Below, one piece after another: positions 26,446 through 35,477 of a stretch of DNA of 55,993 nt (positions are counted from its first letter, which is position 1; each line of letters begins with the position of its first letter). The stretch spans positions 1 to 55,993 of the forward strand of contig NZ_JACRTC010000010.1 of the NCBI RefSeq assembly GCF_014385095.1, read 5' to 3'. The DNA is from Zongyangia hominis. Its GTDB lineage: Bacteria > Bacillota > Clostridia > Oscillospirales > Ruminococcaceae. A model generated the notes under the pieces. That model had not been told where the DNA came from and ran no database searches. It saw only the letters and a program-made list of their open reading frames with translations. The position numbers and the translations under genes are program-made.

Positions 26446-26709
26446 ATTGTATTCCTCCAGTTCCGCCGCCGAAAGCGGAGCCGGGTGCATCGCACCCTTG
26501 GAAATTGGACGCCGCACCAAAGCGGGCCCAGGGGCAGGGAGACTCAACTGTTTTCCGCGGTCCCAGTGACTGCGGGCGAAAACCAATCCCCGTCCCATCC
26601 TGCCAGCGCATAGCCAGGGGCACGCGCTGAAACCGCCGGGGCCTTCGGCAAATTCAGGCCCGGCTTTTGTTTTTCTCACCAATCGTAAAATTCAGTTACA
26701 AGGGGACTT
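26446..26709 (-). other. Long untranslated leader of glgP
   Basis: Between the promoter and TTG 26445 lies GC-rich sequence with hairpins, including GGGTGC-GAT-GCACCC (26483-26497), which covers the alternative ATG. No known riboswitch is recognised. Confidence 0.45.
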
Positions 26710-26715
26710 ATCATA

Positions 26716-26744
26716 ATTATAGTACGGATTTGCCCTTGAATCAA
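26716..26744 (-). promoter_or_regulatory. Promoter of glgP
   Basis: On the minus strand TTGATT, 17-bp spacer, TATAAT. It diverges from the zapA promoter region. Confidence 0.8.
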
Positions 26745-26889
26745 CCACCATGAGTAAAATTGTATTAATTTTAAGGATTATTTTTCGATGTTTTGTGTAA
26801 AACTGTCAAGAAATCCGTCGATTCCAACTAAAAAAATGTCATGTGCTGGAAGGTGTTGGAGCGGTGCGGCGAAATTTTACAAAGATAGC

Positions 26890-26918
26890 TTTTATCGGGG
26901 GGTAAAATATATTATAAT
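26890..26918 (+). promoter_or_regulatory. Putative promoter of zapA
   Basis: TTTTAT, 17-bp spacer, TATAAT (26913-26918). The -35 is weak. A CCGCC/GGCGG hairpin lies in the short leader (near 26943-26959). Confidence 0.55.
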
Positions 26919-26994
26919 GATAACATACAAGGGCGGAAAATATCCGCCGTCAATGGCGGGATCGCATCCCAGCGGACAATGGAGGCTTTTCACA

Positions 26995-27375
26995 ATGGAG
27001 AGTGCAAACAAAGTAAAAATTCACGTGTGCGGCAGTGATTATGTCATTGCCACCCCGGAAAATGAGGAATACGTCAAGGAACTGGCTTACCAGATCGATA
27101 ATCAGGCCCAGAGCATGATGGAATCCAACCCCAACATGTCCATCATGACCGCGCTTTTATTGTGCGCGCTGTCCTATTTGGACGACTGCAACAAGGCAAA
27201 CGCCAACGCTGACAACATGCGCCAGCAGCTCAAGGATTATTTGGAGGACGCGGCCAAGGCCCGCATCGAGGTGGACGAGTCCCGGCGTGAGATCGACCGG
27301 TTGAGCCGGGAACTGATGCTCTTAAAGCGCCAGCTCAAGGCCCAGGACAAGCAGGCGGCGGACACCACCCACTGA
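26995..27375 (+). CDS. zapA: Cell division protein ZapA
   Basis: A 126-residue protein. KVKIHVCGSDYVIATPENEEYVKELAYQIDNQAQ is the ZapA N-terminal domain, followed by a long coiled coil (about 70-120). ZapA cross-links FtsZ filaments at the division site. GGAGG nine bases upstream decides the start; an in-frame ATG at 26788 lies before the promoter. The stop is followed at once by a repeat array. Confidence 0.9.
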   Translation: MESANKVKIHVCGSDYVIATPENEEYVKELAYQIDNQAQSMMESNPNMSIMTALLLCALSYLDDCNKANANADNMRQQLKDYLEDAAKARIEVDESRREIDRLSRELMLLKRQLKAQDKQAADTTH

Positions 27376-27845
27376 GCGGCAAGCCGCCGTTGGAGGAGAT
27401 CGCACTGTAGCCCGGTTTTCGCCTGAACACGGGTGACGCGGCAATGGCTTATGCCGGACCCAGGTCGCGTCATGCTGACCGCAGGGCGGCAAGGTGCCGC
27501 TCCCAAATCGCGCCGTGGATACGTTCGCGGCTGAAGCGCGGGTGGCGCGGCGGTGGCTTCTACAAAACCCAGACCGTGTCATGCCGACCGCAGGGCGGCA
27601 AGGTGCCGCTCCCAAATCGCGCCGTGGATACGTTCGCGGCTGAAGCGCGGGTGGCGCGGCGGTGGCTTCTACAAAACCCAGACCGTGTCATGCCGACCGC
27701 AGGGCGGCAAGGTGCCGCTCCCAAATCGCGCCGTGGATACGTTCGTAACAATAACGCGGGTGACGCGGCAGTGGATTGGACGAAACTCAGACCGTGTCAT
27801 GCCGACCGCAGGTCCGCGTGATCCCCCACCGGCAGGTGGGGAAAA
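27376..27845. repeat. 109-bp tandem repeat array
   Basis: Exact 109-bp spacing of the GACCGCAGG block (27477, 27586, 27695, 27804). The middle copies are almost identical. Each unit holds the palindrome GGCGGCAAGGTGCCGC, then CTCCCAAATCGCGCCGTGGATACG, CGCGGGTGGCGCGGCGGTGG and a variable TCTACAAAACCCAGACCGTG. The last copy ends in CCCCACCGGCAGGTGGGG just before the U32 gene's ribosome-binding site. Confidence 0.95.
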
Positions 27846-27856
27846 AGGAGAGTATT

Positions 27857-29929
27857 TTGCAAAAACCTGAAATTCTCGCGCCCGCCGGGGGGATGGAGTC
27901 GCTGGAAGCGGCCATTTACACCGGCGCGGACGCGGTCTATCTGGGCGCCGGGGACTTTAATGCCCGGAGAAACGCCCAAAACTTCGACGAACAGGCCCTG
28001 TGTGCGGCTGTGCGGCTGGCACACCGATACGGGGCTAAAATTTACATGACCGTCAACACCGCCGTGTTCGACGACGAGATGGACGCCCTACTCGCCACCC
28101 TTGCGCTTGGCTGTGGGGCGGGCGTAGACGAAATCATCGCCGCCGACCTGGGGGTGTATGCCCTTTTGCGCCGGTGCGCGCCCGGCATGAAGGTCAGCGC
28201 CTCCACCCAGATGAGCGTCCACAACCTGCCCGGCGTGCGGCTTTTGGAGGAGTTGGGCTACGACCGGGTGGTTCTCTCCCGGGAGCTGAGCCGGGAGGAG
28301 ATTGAGCGCATCACTAGCCGGGCGGGCATCGAAATTGAGGTGTTCGTCCATGGGGCGCTGTGCATGTGCGTCTCGGGCCAGTGTTACCTATCCTCCCTCA
28401 TCGGGGGCCGCAGTGGCAACCGGGGCCTGTGCGCCCAGCCCTGCCGCTTGGACACCCGCGTTCCTGATGGGGAGCCCTATGCCCTCTCCCTCAAGGACCT
28501 GTCCCTGGTGGAGCGGGCGGGGGAGCTGGCCGAGCTGGGGGTCAAGAGTCTCAAAATCGAGGGCCGGATGAAGCGGCCCGAATACGTGGCCGCCTCGGTG
28601 GGGGCCCTGCGCCAGATCCTCGACGAGGGGACGGCTTCCCCTTCGTCCCTGGAGGCCCTTCAGTCGGTCTTTTCCCGCAGCGGCTTTACATCCGGCTATT
28701 TTGACGCTCGCTTGGGTCCGGAAATGTTCGGCACCCGGCAGAAGGAGGACGTCACCGCCGCCGCCGGGGTGCTGGGAGCATTGCAAAAGGAATACGCCCA
28801 CCCCACCCAGCGGATACCGGTGGGGATGGAGGTCACCGTGCGCCAAGGGGAACCGGTTTCCCTGCGGGCCTGGGACCAGGACCGACATGAGGCGGCGGTC
28901 CACGGGGACAACCCGGAGCTTGCCCAGCGCCGCCCTACCGACGAGGCCCTCTGCCGTCGGGCCATGGAAAAGACGGGGGGCACCCCCTTTTTCTTGGAGG
29001 AACTGACGCTTTTAACCGACGGGGTCAGCATGGCGCCGGTGTCCGAACTCAACCGCCTGCGCCGGGAGGCGCTGGACGCCCTGGGGGAGGAGCGGGGCCG
29101 GGTCTCGCCGGTACCGTTTACCCCCTGCGAAGTTTTGTCCGGCGCGCCTTACCGGCCCCGGAAGCCGCTTCGCTGGCGCGCCCGGTTCGACCGGGTGGAG
29201 CAGGCGCCCATGGATCAGCTGGACCTTTTTGAAGCGGTCATCCTGCCGGCAGGGGAGCTTTGCCGCCATTGGGAGGCGTTTCCCAGCGGGAAGCGGGATA
29301 AGCTCTGGGCGGAAGTGCCCCGGGCCGTTTTCTCCCGGGAGGAGGAAGTGGCCGATATCCTGCGGACGCTCAGGGAAAAGGGCTGCGCCCGGGCGGTGTG
29401 CGGCAATTTGGGGGCGGTACAGATGGCCCGGGACGCGGGACTTGCCGTGTCAGGGGACTTTGGCCTCAACATCGTCAACACCCCGGCCCTGGATGTGCTC
29501 GAAAATTTGGGGCTTTCCGACGTGACGCTGTCCTTTGAGCTCACCTTACAGCGGGCAAAGAGGTTGGAGGGAAATGTGCCCCGGGGTATGCTCTGCTACG
29601 GCTATCTGCCGCTGATGCTCACCCGCAACTGCGTACTCAAAAACCGTCTCGGCTGCCAAAAGTGCGGCCGGGCGTTTCACCCCCTCACCGACCGGACAGG
29701 CCGGGCCTTCCACGCCGCGTGTGAGGAGGAAAAAGAGAGCATGGTGCTCTATAACGCCTATCCTCTTTGGATGGCCGAGCGGATGGAGGAAATGGAGGGC
29801 ATCGACTTCGCCACCTTCTATTTTACCCGGGAAAGCCGGGAGGAAGCGGCCCAGGTATTGGAAGACTACAAGGCCGGACGGGGCCGGGACAACATCACCC
29901 GGGGCCTCTATTACCGGAAGATACAATAG
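27857..29929 (+). CDS. Peptidase U32 family protein
   Basis: A 690-residue U32 protein with DUF3656-type and C-terminal extensions. KPEILAPAGGMESLEAAIYTGADAVYLG opens the U32 domain, and the signature EVFVHGALCMCVSGQCYLSS...GNRGLCAQPCR is complete. The C-terminal Cys set (CYGYLPLMLTRNC...GCQKCGR) may hold an Fe-S cluster. Characterised relatives (RlhA, TrhP) hydroxylate rRNA or tRNA pyrimidines; others are annotated as collagenases. The TTG start is supported by GGAG seven bases upstream. The repeat array lies directly before and after the gene. Confidence 0.88.
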   Translation: MQKPEILAPAGGMESLEAAIYTGADAVYLGAGDFNARRNAQNFDEQALCAAVRLAHRYGAKIYMTVNTAVFDDEMDALLATLALGCGAGVDEIIAADLGVYALLRRCAPGMKVSASTQMSVHNLPGVRLLEELGYDRVVLSRELSREEIERITSRAGIEIEVFVHGALCMCVSGQCYLSSLIGGRSGNRGLCAQPCRLDTRVPDGEPYALSLKDLSLVERAGELAELGVKSLKIEGRMKRPEYVAASVGALRQILDEGTASPSSLEALQSVFSRSGFTSGYFDARLGPEMFGTRQKEDVTAAAGVLGALQKEYAHPTQRIPVGMEVTVRQGEPVSLRAWDQDRHEAAVHGDNPELAQRRPTDEALCRRAMEKTGGTPFFLEELTLLTDGVSMAPVSELNRLRREALDALGEERGRVSPVPFTPCEVLSGAPYRPRKPLRWRARFDRVEQAPMDQLDLFEAVILPAGELCRHWEAFPSGKRDKLWAEVPRAVFSREEEVADILRTLREKGCARAVCGNLGAVQMARDAGLAVSGDFGLNIVNTPALDVLENLGLSDVTLSFELTLQRAKRLEGNVPRGMLCYGYLPLMLTRNCVLKNRLGCQKCGRAFHPLTDRTGRAFHAACEEEKESMVLYNAYPLWMAERMEEMEGIDFATFYFTRESREEAAQVLEDYKAGRGRDNITRGLYYRKIQ

Positions 29930-30513
29930 GCGGACAGTGTCCGCTCCCTCGTCGCGCTGAGATGCGTTCGCGACTGTAGCGCGAGTCACGCGGCAGTGAT
30001 CTGAACGGGACCGAGGTCCGCGTCATCCCCCGCCGGCAGGCGGTAGGCGGACAGTGTCCGCTCCCTCGTCGCGCTGAGATGCGTTCGCGGTCGTAGCGCG
30101 AGTCACGCGGCAGTGGTTTGTATGGAATCCAGGTCCGCGACATCCCCCGCCGGCAGGCGGTAGGCGGACAATGTCCGCTCCCTCGTCGCGCTGAGATGTG
30201 TTCGCGACCGTAGCGCGAGTCACGCGGCAGCGGTTTAAACGGGACCGAGGTCCGCGTCATCCCCCGCCGGCAGGCGGTGGGCGGACAGTGTCCGCTCCCA
30301 TATCGCGCTGAGATGCGTTCGCGGCCGTAGCGCGGGTAACGCGGCAGCGGTCTGAACGGGACCCAGGTGCGCGTCATCCTCCGCCGGCAGGCGGTGGGCG
30401 GACGGTGTCCGCTCCCATATCGCGCTGAGATGTGTTCGCGGCCGCAGCGCGAGTCACGCGGCAGTGGTTTGTATGGAATCCAGGTGCGCGTCATCCCCCG
30501 CCGGCAGGCGGAA
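29929..30513. repeat. 117-bp tandem repeat array, five copies
   Basis: Copies start at 29929, 30046, 30163, 30280 and 30397, spaced exactly 117 bp. Each runs GGCGGACAGTGTCCGC, TCCC(T/A)...TCGCGCTGAGATG, CGTTCGCG, GTAGCGCGAGTCACGCGGCAG, and CATCCCCCGCCGGCAGGCGG. The first copy overlaps the TAG stop of the U32 gene and the last ends 25 bp before dut. Confidence 0.97.
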
Positions 30514-30537
30514 TAACGATAAAGGAGTTGGGCGATT

Positions 30538-30978
30538 ATGCAGACACTTCGCATCAAGAAACTGGACGAGCGGGCGCGGATTCCCTTTCGCGCCACCTTG
30601 CGCAGTGCAGGCGTGGACCTCTACGCACTGTTGGAGGAGCCGGTAACCATCGGTTCCCATGAGATTTGCCAGATTCATACCGGCATCGCCTGTGAGATTC
30701 CGCTGGGCTTTGCCGGGTTCGTCTTTGCCCGGAGCAGTCTGGGTATCAAGCACGGCGTCACCCCGGCCAACTGCGTGGGCGTCATCGACAGCGATTACCG
30801 GGGCGAGATTCTCGTGGGGCTTATCAATCAGTTGGACACGGCGTTTACGGTCCAACCCGGCGACCGGATCGCCCAGCTCATCATCATGCCGGTCATGACC
30901 CCCGACATCGAAGAGGTGGAGGAGCTCACTCCCACAGCCCGGGGCACAGGAGGCTTTGGCTCCACCGGGAAAAATTAG
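30538..30978 (+). CDS. dut: dUTP diphosphatase
   Basis: A 146-residue trimeric dUTPase, removing dUTP and giving dUMP. All five motifs are visible: SAGVDLYA (I, about 23-30), ARSSLGIKHG (II), NCVGVIDSDYRGEI (III), GDRIAQLII (IV) and the P-loop-like RGTGGFGSTG at the C-terminus (V). AAAGGAG precedes the ATG. It probably shares a transcript with the DUF4321 gene 28 bp downstream. Confidence 0.96.
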   Translation: MQTLRIKKLDERARIPFRATLRSAGVDLYALLEEPVTIGSHEICQIHTGIACEIPLGFAGFVFARSSLGIKHGVTPANCVGVIDSDYRGEILVGLINQLDTAFTVQPGDRIAQLIIMPVMTPDIEEVEELTPTARGTGGFGSTGKN

Positions 30979-31006
30979 ACGAAAATACATCAAAGGAAGA
31001 AAAAGC

Positions 31007-31276
31007 ATGAAGTGGAAGAAGAACCTGCTGCTCATTTTGTTTTTGGTGGGCGGTATCGTCATCGGCTCCCTGCTCGCCGCAGCCTGCAAGGATGTCCCCT
31101 TTTTGTCCTGGCTGGGATTTTCCCAGTCCATCGGCATCTCGTCCCAGGCCCCGCTGGTGGTGGACCTGAGCGTCTTTTCCCTGGCTTTCGGACTGTCCGC
31201 CAATATCACGGTCGCCCACATCCTCTGCCTCATTCTGTCCGTGTTCGGCTACAAAGCGGCGGCCAAGCGCTTCTAG
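31007..31276 (+). CDS. DUF4321 membrane protein
   Basis: An 89-residue protein with two hydrophobic helices (about 6-26 and 59-83) and the GGIVIGSLLAAACKDVPFLSWLGFSQSIGI and VDLSVFSLAFGLSANI elements typical of DUF4321. In Clostridia this gene commonly sits beside maf and mreB, as here. The function is unknown; the location suggests a link with cell-envelope growth. AAAGGAAGA precedes the ATG. Confidence 0.87.
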   Translation: MKWKKNLLLILFLVGGIVIGSLLAAACKDVPFLSWLGFSQSIGISSQAPLVVDLSVFSLAFGLSANITVAHILCLILSVFGYKAAAKRF

Positions 31277-31277
31277 G

Positions 31278-31712
31278 TCCCTACCGGGACGGGATGGCGC
31301 ACGTTGGGGCTTTGCCTAAACCACCGCCGCGTCACCCGCGCGCCTGCCGGCGAGGATACCGCGGGCTAGGTCCCGTTCAGGCCACTGCCGCGTCCCTCGC
31401 GTTGCCGCCGCGAACGTATCACAGCGCGACGTGGGTGCGGCACCTTGCCGCCCGCGCGCCTGCCGGCGAGGATACCGCGGCCTGGGCCTTGTTTAGGCCA
31501 CTGTCGCGTCGCCCGCGTTGCCGCCGGGAACGTATCACAGCGCGGCGTGGGAGCGGACACTGTCCGCCCGCGCGCCTGCCGGCGAGGATACCGCGGCCTA
31601 GGTCCCGTTCAGGCCACCGCCGCGTCACCCGCGCAGCCGCAAGGAACGAGCTCAAGCGCGATATGGGGGCGGCACCTTGCCGCCGCGATATGGGAGCGGC
31701 ACCTTGCCGCAG
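31278..31712. repeat. 116-bp tandem repeat array, inverted orientation
   Basis: CGCCTGCCGGCGAGGATACCGCG blocks at 31341, 31457 and 31573 (116-bp spacing) give three units and a partial first one. Orientation is opposite to the arrays at 27376 and 29929. The palindromic core varies from unit to unit: GCGGCACCTTGCCGC (31434, 31671, 31695) or GCGGACACTGTCCGC (31553). It ends 15 bp before the maf start. Confidence 0.95.
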
Positions 31713-31726
31713 AAGGGAGAAGCGTT

Positions 31727-32317
31727 ATGCAGATGATTCTAGCATCCCAGTCGCCCAGGAGAAAGGAGCTCCTGGCGTTTTTGGGCCACCCCTTTTTGAC
31801 AATGCCTGCCGACGCGGATGAGAGTATCCCCCAGGGAATGGGGCCGGAGGAGGCGGTGCGACTGCTTGCCCGCCGCAAGGCGAATTTGGTAGCCCAAAGC
31901 CATCCCGATGATCTCGTCATTGGCGCGGACACGGTGGTGGCCATCGACGGCCGCATCCTGGGAAAGCCGGAGTCCCCTCAGCAGGCGGCGGAAATGCTCG
32001 CTCTTCTTTCGGGGCGTATCCACAGCGTCTATACCGGCGTGTGCCTGCAAAAAAACGGGGAGCGCCGGGCCTTTTCCCAGCGCACCCGGGTGGCGTTTTA
32101 TCCGCTGACCCAGGAGGAGATCGCATGGTATCTGGACACGGGGGAGCCTTTCGACAAAGCGGGCGCCTATGGCGTCCAGGGTTTTGGCTCGGTCTTCGTC
32201 AAGGGCATCGAGGGGGACTATTTTAATGTGATGGGCCTGCCCATCGCCCGGCTGTGCCGGGAAATCCAGGCGTTTTGTCCCGGCTGGAAGCTGGGGAATA
32301 CAGCCGCACAAGCATAG
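31727..32317 (+). CDS. maf: Maf-family nucleotide pyrophosphatase
   Basis: A 196-residue Maf protein, which hydrolyses dTTP/UTP or modified nucleotides to monophosphates. ASQSPRRKELL (about 6-16), GADTVVAIDGRILGKP and KAGAYGVQGFGSVFVKGIEGDYFNVMGLP are family signatures. GAAGGGAG sits before the start; a longer open frame begins in the repeat array and is rejected. Neighbours are DUF4321 and mreB, the usual clostridial context. Confidence 0.94.
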   Translation: MQMILASQSPRRKELLAFLGHPFLTMPADADESIPQGMGPEEAVRLLARRKANLVAQSHPDDLVIGADTVVAIDGRILGKPESPQQAAEMLALLSGRIHSVYTGVCLQKNGERRAFSQRTRVAFYPLTQEEIAWYLDTGEPFDKAGAYGVQGFGSVFVKGIEGDYFNVMGLPIARLCREIQAFCPGWKLGNTAAQA

Positions 32318-32358
32318 GGCCCGCCAATGTAAAGAAAAGCCGTTTTGAAAACAATAGG

Positions 32359-32386
32359 AATAGCCATCCGGCTATTTCTATTTTTC
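32359..32386 (+). terminator. Weak terminator after maf
   Basis: AATAGCC/GGCTATT seven-bp stem with TCTATTTTT. Confidence 0.6.
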
Positions 32387-32513
32387 TGTGACGAAAAAGG
32401 CGGAAATCCGGTCATCCTTGCTGGAATTTGGAGGCAAAGAAAAATATGAGTTGTAACAATCGACAAAATCGTATTTTTCGGCCAAAAAACGGGGATTATT
32501 AAGAAAATATTCA

Positions 32514-32542
32514 TTGTGGTTTGGGGAATTTAAGGGTATAAT
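32514..32542 (+). promoter_or_regulatory. Promoter of the mreB operon
   Basis: TTGTGG (32514-32519), 17-bp spacer, TATAAT (32537-32542), in AT-rich sequence. About 150 nt of leader follow before mreB, with no recognised regulatory fold. Confidence 0.75.
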
Positions 32543-32699
32543 ATTTGGGATGTTATATGGTAAATGTACCACTACGCTCATTTTTCCTTGGAGAAGCGGG
32601 GGAAATGGTTTGCAGTGGCTTTTGTAAGGCAAGAATAAAAAGGAGAACGGCGCCGCCGACTCGGGCCGGTTCTTATCAAGTGAAAGGGGCAACTTGTAC

Positions 32700-33719
32700 A
32701 TGTTTTCTTTTTCCAAGGACATTGGTGTGGATTTGGGCACCGCCAATACCCTCATTTTTATGCGGGGTAAGGGAATTATTATGCGGGAGCCGTCCGTCGT
32801 AGCGGTGGATACCCGCAATGACACCGTCCGTTATGTGGGAAGCGAGGCCAAGGAAGTCATCGGCAGAACCCCCGGCTCCATCGTGGCGGTGCGTCCGCTC
32901 AAAGACGGCGTCATCGCCGACTTCGATATCACTTCTAGCATGCTGCAAATCTTCATCAAAAAGGTCTGCAACAATTCCGCCCTGGCCCGTCCCCGGGTCA
33001 TCATCTGCATCCCCTCCGGCGTCACGGAGGTGGAGCGCCGGGCCGTCAAGGAGGCCACCCTTAAGGCGGGCGCCAAGCAGGTGGCTATCATTGAGGAGCC
33101 CATGGCGGCGGCCATCGGCGCAGGCCTGCCCGTGGCGGAGGCCACCGGCAACATGGTCGTGGACATCGGCGGCGGCACCAGCGAGGTGGCGGTCATCTCC
33201 CTGGGCGGCATCGTCGCGGCCCGGTCCGTCCGGGTGGGCGGCGACGAATTTGACCTGTCCATCATCAATTACGTGAAAAAGACATATAATCTTCTGATCG
33301 GTGAAAGAACCGCGGAGGACATTAAGATTAATATCGGTTCGGCCCACGAGTATGAGGGGGAGACCCCCATGGAGATCAAGGGCCGCAACCTGGTGGACGG
33401 CCTGCCCAAGAACATCATGATCACCCCGGCGGAGATCAGAGAAGCTTTGGCCGACCCGTTGGCATCCGTTCTCGACGCCATCCGCACCACCCTGGAAAAG
33501 ACGCCCCCGGAGCTTTCCGCGGACATCATCGACCACGGCATCACCCTCACCGGCGGCGGCGCTTTGCTCAAAGGCCTGGACGTGCTGGTATCCAAAGAGA
33601 CCGGCATGCCGGTGCATATCGCCGAGGACCCGCTGGACTGCGTGGCCAAGGGGACCGGCGTCGTGCTGGAGGGCCTGGATAAGTACAAAGAGGTGCTCTC
33701 CGACGACGGAAAATATTAA
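32700..33719 (+). CDS. mreB: Rod-shape-determining protein MreB
   Basis: A 339-residue bacterial actin. IGVDLGTANTLIF (phosphate 1), VDIGGGTSEVAVISLGG (phosphate 2) and LTGGGALLKGLD (adenosine site) are all intact. MreB filaments under the membrane position the wall-elongation machine. AAAGGGG favours ATG 32700; a TTG two codons upstream (32694) is only four bases from that site. It heads the mreB-mreC-mreD-PBP2 set. Confidence 0.96.
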   Translation: MFSFSKDIGVDLGTANTLIFMRGKGIIMREPSVVAVDTRNDTVRYVGSEAKEVIGRTPGSIVAVRPLKDGVIADFDITSSMLQIFIKKVCNNSALARPRVIICIPSGVTEVERRAVKEATLKAGAKQVAIIEEPMAAAIGAGLPVAEATGNMVVDIGGGTSEVAVISLGGIVAARSVRVGGDEFDLSIINYVKKTYNLLIGERTAEDIKINIGSAHEYEGETPMEIKGRNLVDGLPKNIMITPAEIREALADPLASVLDAIRTTLEKTPPELSADIIDHGITLTGGGALLKGLDVLVSKETGMPVHIAEDPLDCVAKGTGVVLEGLDKYKEVLSDDGKY

Positions 33720-33763
33720 TCGCCCATATGCCGGAGAAAACGGCAGCTGATAGGAATTTCGAT

Positions 33764-33811
33764 CATGCAGGATTCATGGCCCCCGCGCTTTGGGGCGTGA
33801 AGACTGCATGA
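33764..33811 (+). other. Inverted repeat between mreB and mreC
   Basis: TCATGCAG (about 33763) and CTGCATGA (about 33804) flank a CCCCGCG...GGGG core in the 144-bp gap. It may form a hairpin within the operon transcript; no T-run follows. Confidence 0.35.
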
Positions 33812-33863
33812 GTGCTTCCCGGGCCTTTGCGTCCGGACTCATGACGGGAAAGGAGGGCAACGC

Positions 33864-34856
33864 GTGCAAGACTTTATGAAGAGCTGGCGCTTTAAGGTGC
33901 TGGTGGGCGTGCTCATCGTCCTGATTGCCTTTATGATTCGCGGCGCCACCTCGCCCCAGGGACTGGCGGGCTTTACCTCCCAGCTCATGGGCGCCATTGC
34001 CGCTCCCTTCCAAAAGCTCTCCTCCGCCATCGCCGACGGAACCACCGGTTTTTTCTCCAAGTTTGTCCATGCTTCCTCCATTAAGAATGAAAACGAGGAA
34101 CTCAAAGGACAGATCGACGAACTCAACCAAAAGCTGGTGGACTACGAGAAGATTAAGGCGGAAAATGAGCAGTACAAGCAGTTTTTGGAGATTAAAGAAC
34201 TCAATCCCGACTATAAATTCGAGACGGCTTCGGTCATCGGGCGGGACCCCAACGACCGTTTCGGCTCCTTTACCATCGACAAGGGAAGTCTCCACGGCGT
34301 TTCCTTCGAAGACCCGGTCATCACCTCGTCGGGACTGGTGGGGCGGGTCTATGAGGTGGGGCTGACCTCCTCCAAAGTGATGACCATTCTCGACGTGTCC
34401 AGCAATGTCGGGGCCTATGATACCCAGACCCGGGACACCGGCATCGTCACGGGACACGCCTCCATCGCCGATAAGGGCCAGTGCCGGATGATCTACGTCG
34501 ACCGGGAAAGCACCCTCAAGGTGGGAGATCTGATCACCACTTCCGGATCGGGCGGCACCTATCCCCAGGGGCTTGTCATCGGCACGGTCATCGACGTGCG
34601 CCCGGATGAGCATTCGGTATCCTTGGTAGCCACCATCCAGCCGGCGGCAGACATCCTCTCGGTCAAGGACGTGGTGGTAATCACCTCCTTCCTGGGACAA
34701 AAATCGGGCCAGCCGTCGGGGGATCAGGCGGCCACCCCGGACAATATCACCACCCCGGCGGACGGGGCGGGCACGTCGGGCGCGACGACGACGCCTGGGA
34801 CCACGACGACGCCCGGTACGACCACCGCGCCCGGCACCACATCGCCGGCGGCCTGA
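33864..34856 (+). CDS. mreC: Rod-shape-determining protein MreC
   Basis: A 330-residue protein with one N-terminal membrane helix (about 12-27), a coiled coil (about 70-105, EELKGQIDELNQKLVDYEKIKAEN) and the double beta-barrel MreC domain (about 115-272). The C-terminal 50 residues are Thr/Pro/Gly-rich repeats (TTTPGTTTTPGTTTAPGTTS), a disordered tail outside the membrane. MreC links MreB to the elongasome. The GTG start follows AAGGAGG. Confidence 0.94.
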   Translation: MQDFMKSWRFKVLVGVLIVLIAFMIRGATSPQGLAGFTSQLMGAIAAPFQKLSSAIADGTTGFFSKFVHASSIKNENEELKGQIDELNQKLVDYEKIKAENEQYKQFLEIKELNPDYKFETASVIGRDPNDRFGSFTIDKGSLHGVSFEDPVITSSGLVGRVYEVGLTSSKVMTILDVSSNVGAYDTQTRDTGIVTGHASIADKGQCRMIYVDRESTLKVGDLITTSGSGGTYPQGLVIGTVIDVRPDEHSVSLVATIQPAADILSVKDVVVITSFLGQKSGQPSGDQAATPDNITTPADGAGTSGATTTPGTTTTPGTTTAPGTTSPAA

Positions 34857-34880
34857 TGCTCTGACAAACGAACAGGGAAA

Positions 34881-34918
34881 GAAAGGCTTTTGGATGGAGC
34901 ATCTAAAGGCCTTTTTTG
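34881..34918 (+). other. Hairpin between mreC and mreD
   Basis: AAAGGCTTT and AAAGGCCTTTTTT can pair with one bulge and are followed by Ts. It could be an attenuator within the operon. Confidence 0.45.
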
Positions 34919-34952
34919 AAAATATAGAAGCCAATGGGGAGGGAAAGGAAGT

Positions 34953-35477
34953 ATGCAGCAAAAAAAGATTTACCACGTGCTGAAATGGGGCATCTATCTG
35001 CTGTTGGTCCTCTTTTGCTATGTGCTCCAAACGACCACCTCCCTCTTTGTGGTGTTCGGCGTCAAGCCCCTGCTGCTGGTGCCGCTGGTGGTGTGCATCG
35101 CCATGTTTGAGGGGGAGTTTTCCGGAGCCATCTTCGGGGCGCTGGCGGGGCTTTACTGCGACCTGGGCGCGGGCCAGCTTTTCGGTTCCAACGGACTGGT
35201 CCTCATGCTTTGTTGTTTTGCGGCGGGGCTTTTGGTCCACGTGCTGATGCGCCCCACCCTGACCACCTGCCTGATTTTGTCGGGCGGCACCCTGGTTGTA
35301 CGGGGCTTCTTCGACTTTTTCTTTAACCTGGCCCTGTGGGACTACGACGGCATTTCCCGTATTCTGCTCACCAGCATCCTGCCGGTCATTTTGTATTCCC
35401 TCATCGTCACGCCGCTGTTCTATTACTTCATCCGAAAGCTGAGCAACCGCTTCGTCGAGCTGCTCGCCGTCGAATAG
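34953..35477 (+). CDS. mreD: Rod-shape-determining protein MreD
   Basis: A 174-residue polytopic protein with five or six hydrophobic segments. Size, hydrophobicity pattern (FGALAGLYCDLGAGQLFGSNGLVLMLCCFAAGLL) and position after mreC identify MreD. It helps assemble the elongasome in the membrane. GGAAAGGAAG precedes the ATG. Confidence 0.88.
   Translation: MQQKKIYHVLKWGIYLLLVLFCYVLQTTTSLFVVFGVKPLLLVPLVVCIAMFEGEFSGAIFGALAGLYCDLGAGQLFGSNGLVLMLCCFAAGLLVHVLMRPTLTTCLILSGGTLVVRGFFDFFFNLALWDYDGISRILLTSILPVILYSLIVTPLFYYFIRKLSNRFVELLAVE

Noticed and set aside
31445..31726. N-terminal extension of maf
   Set aside because: It is repeat sequence read in frame by chance.
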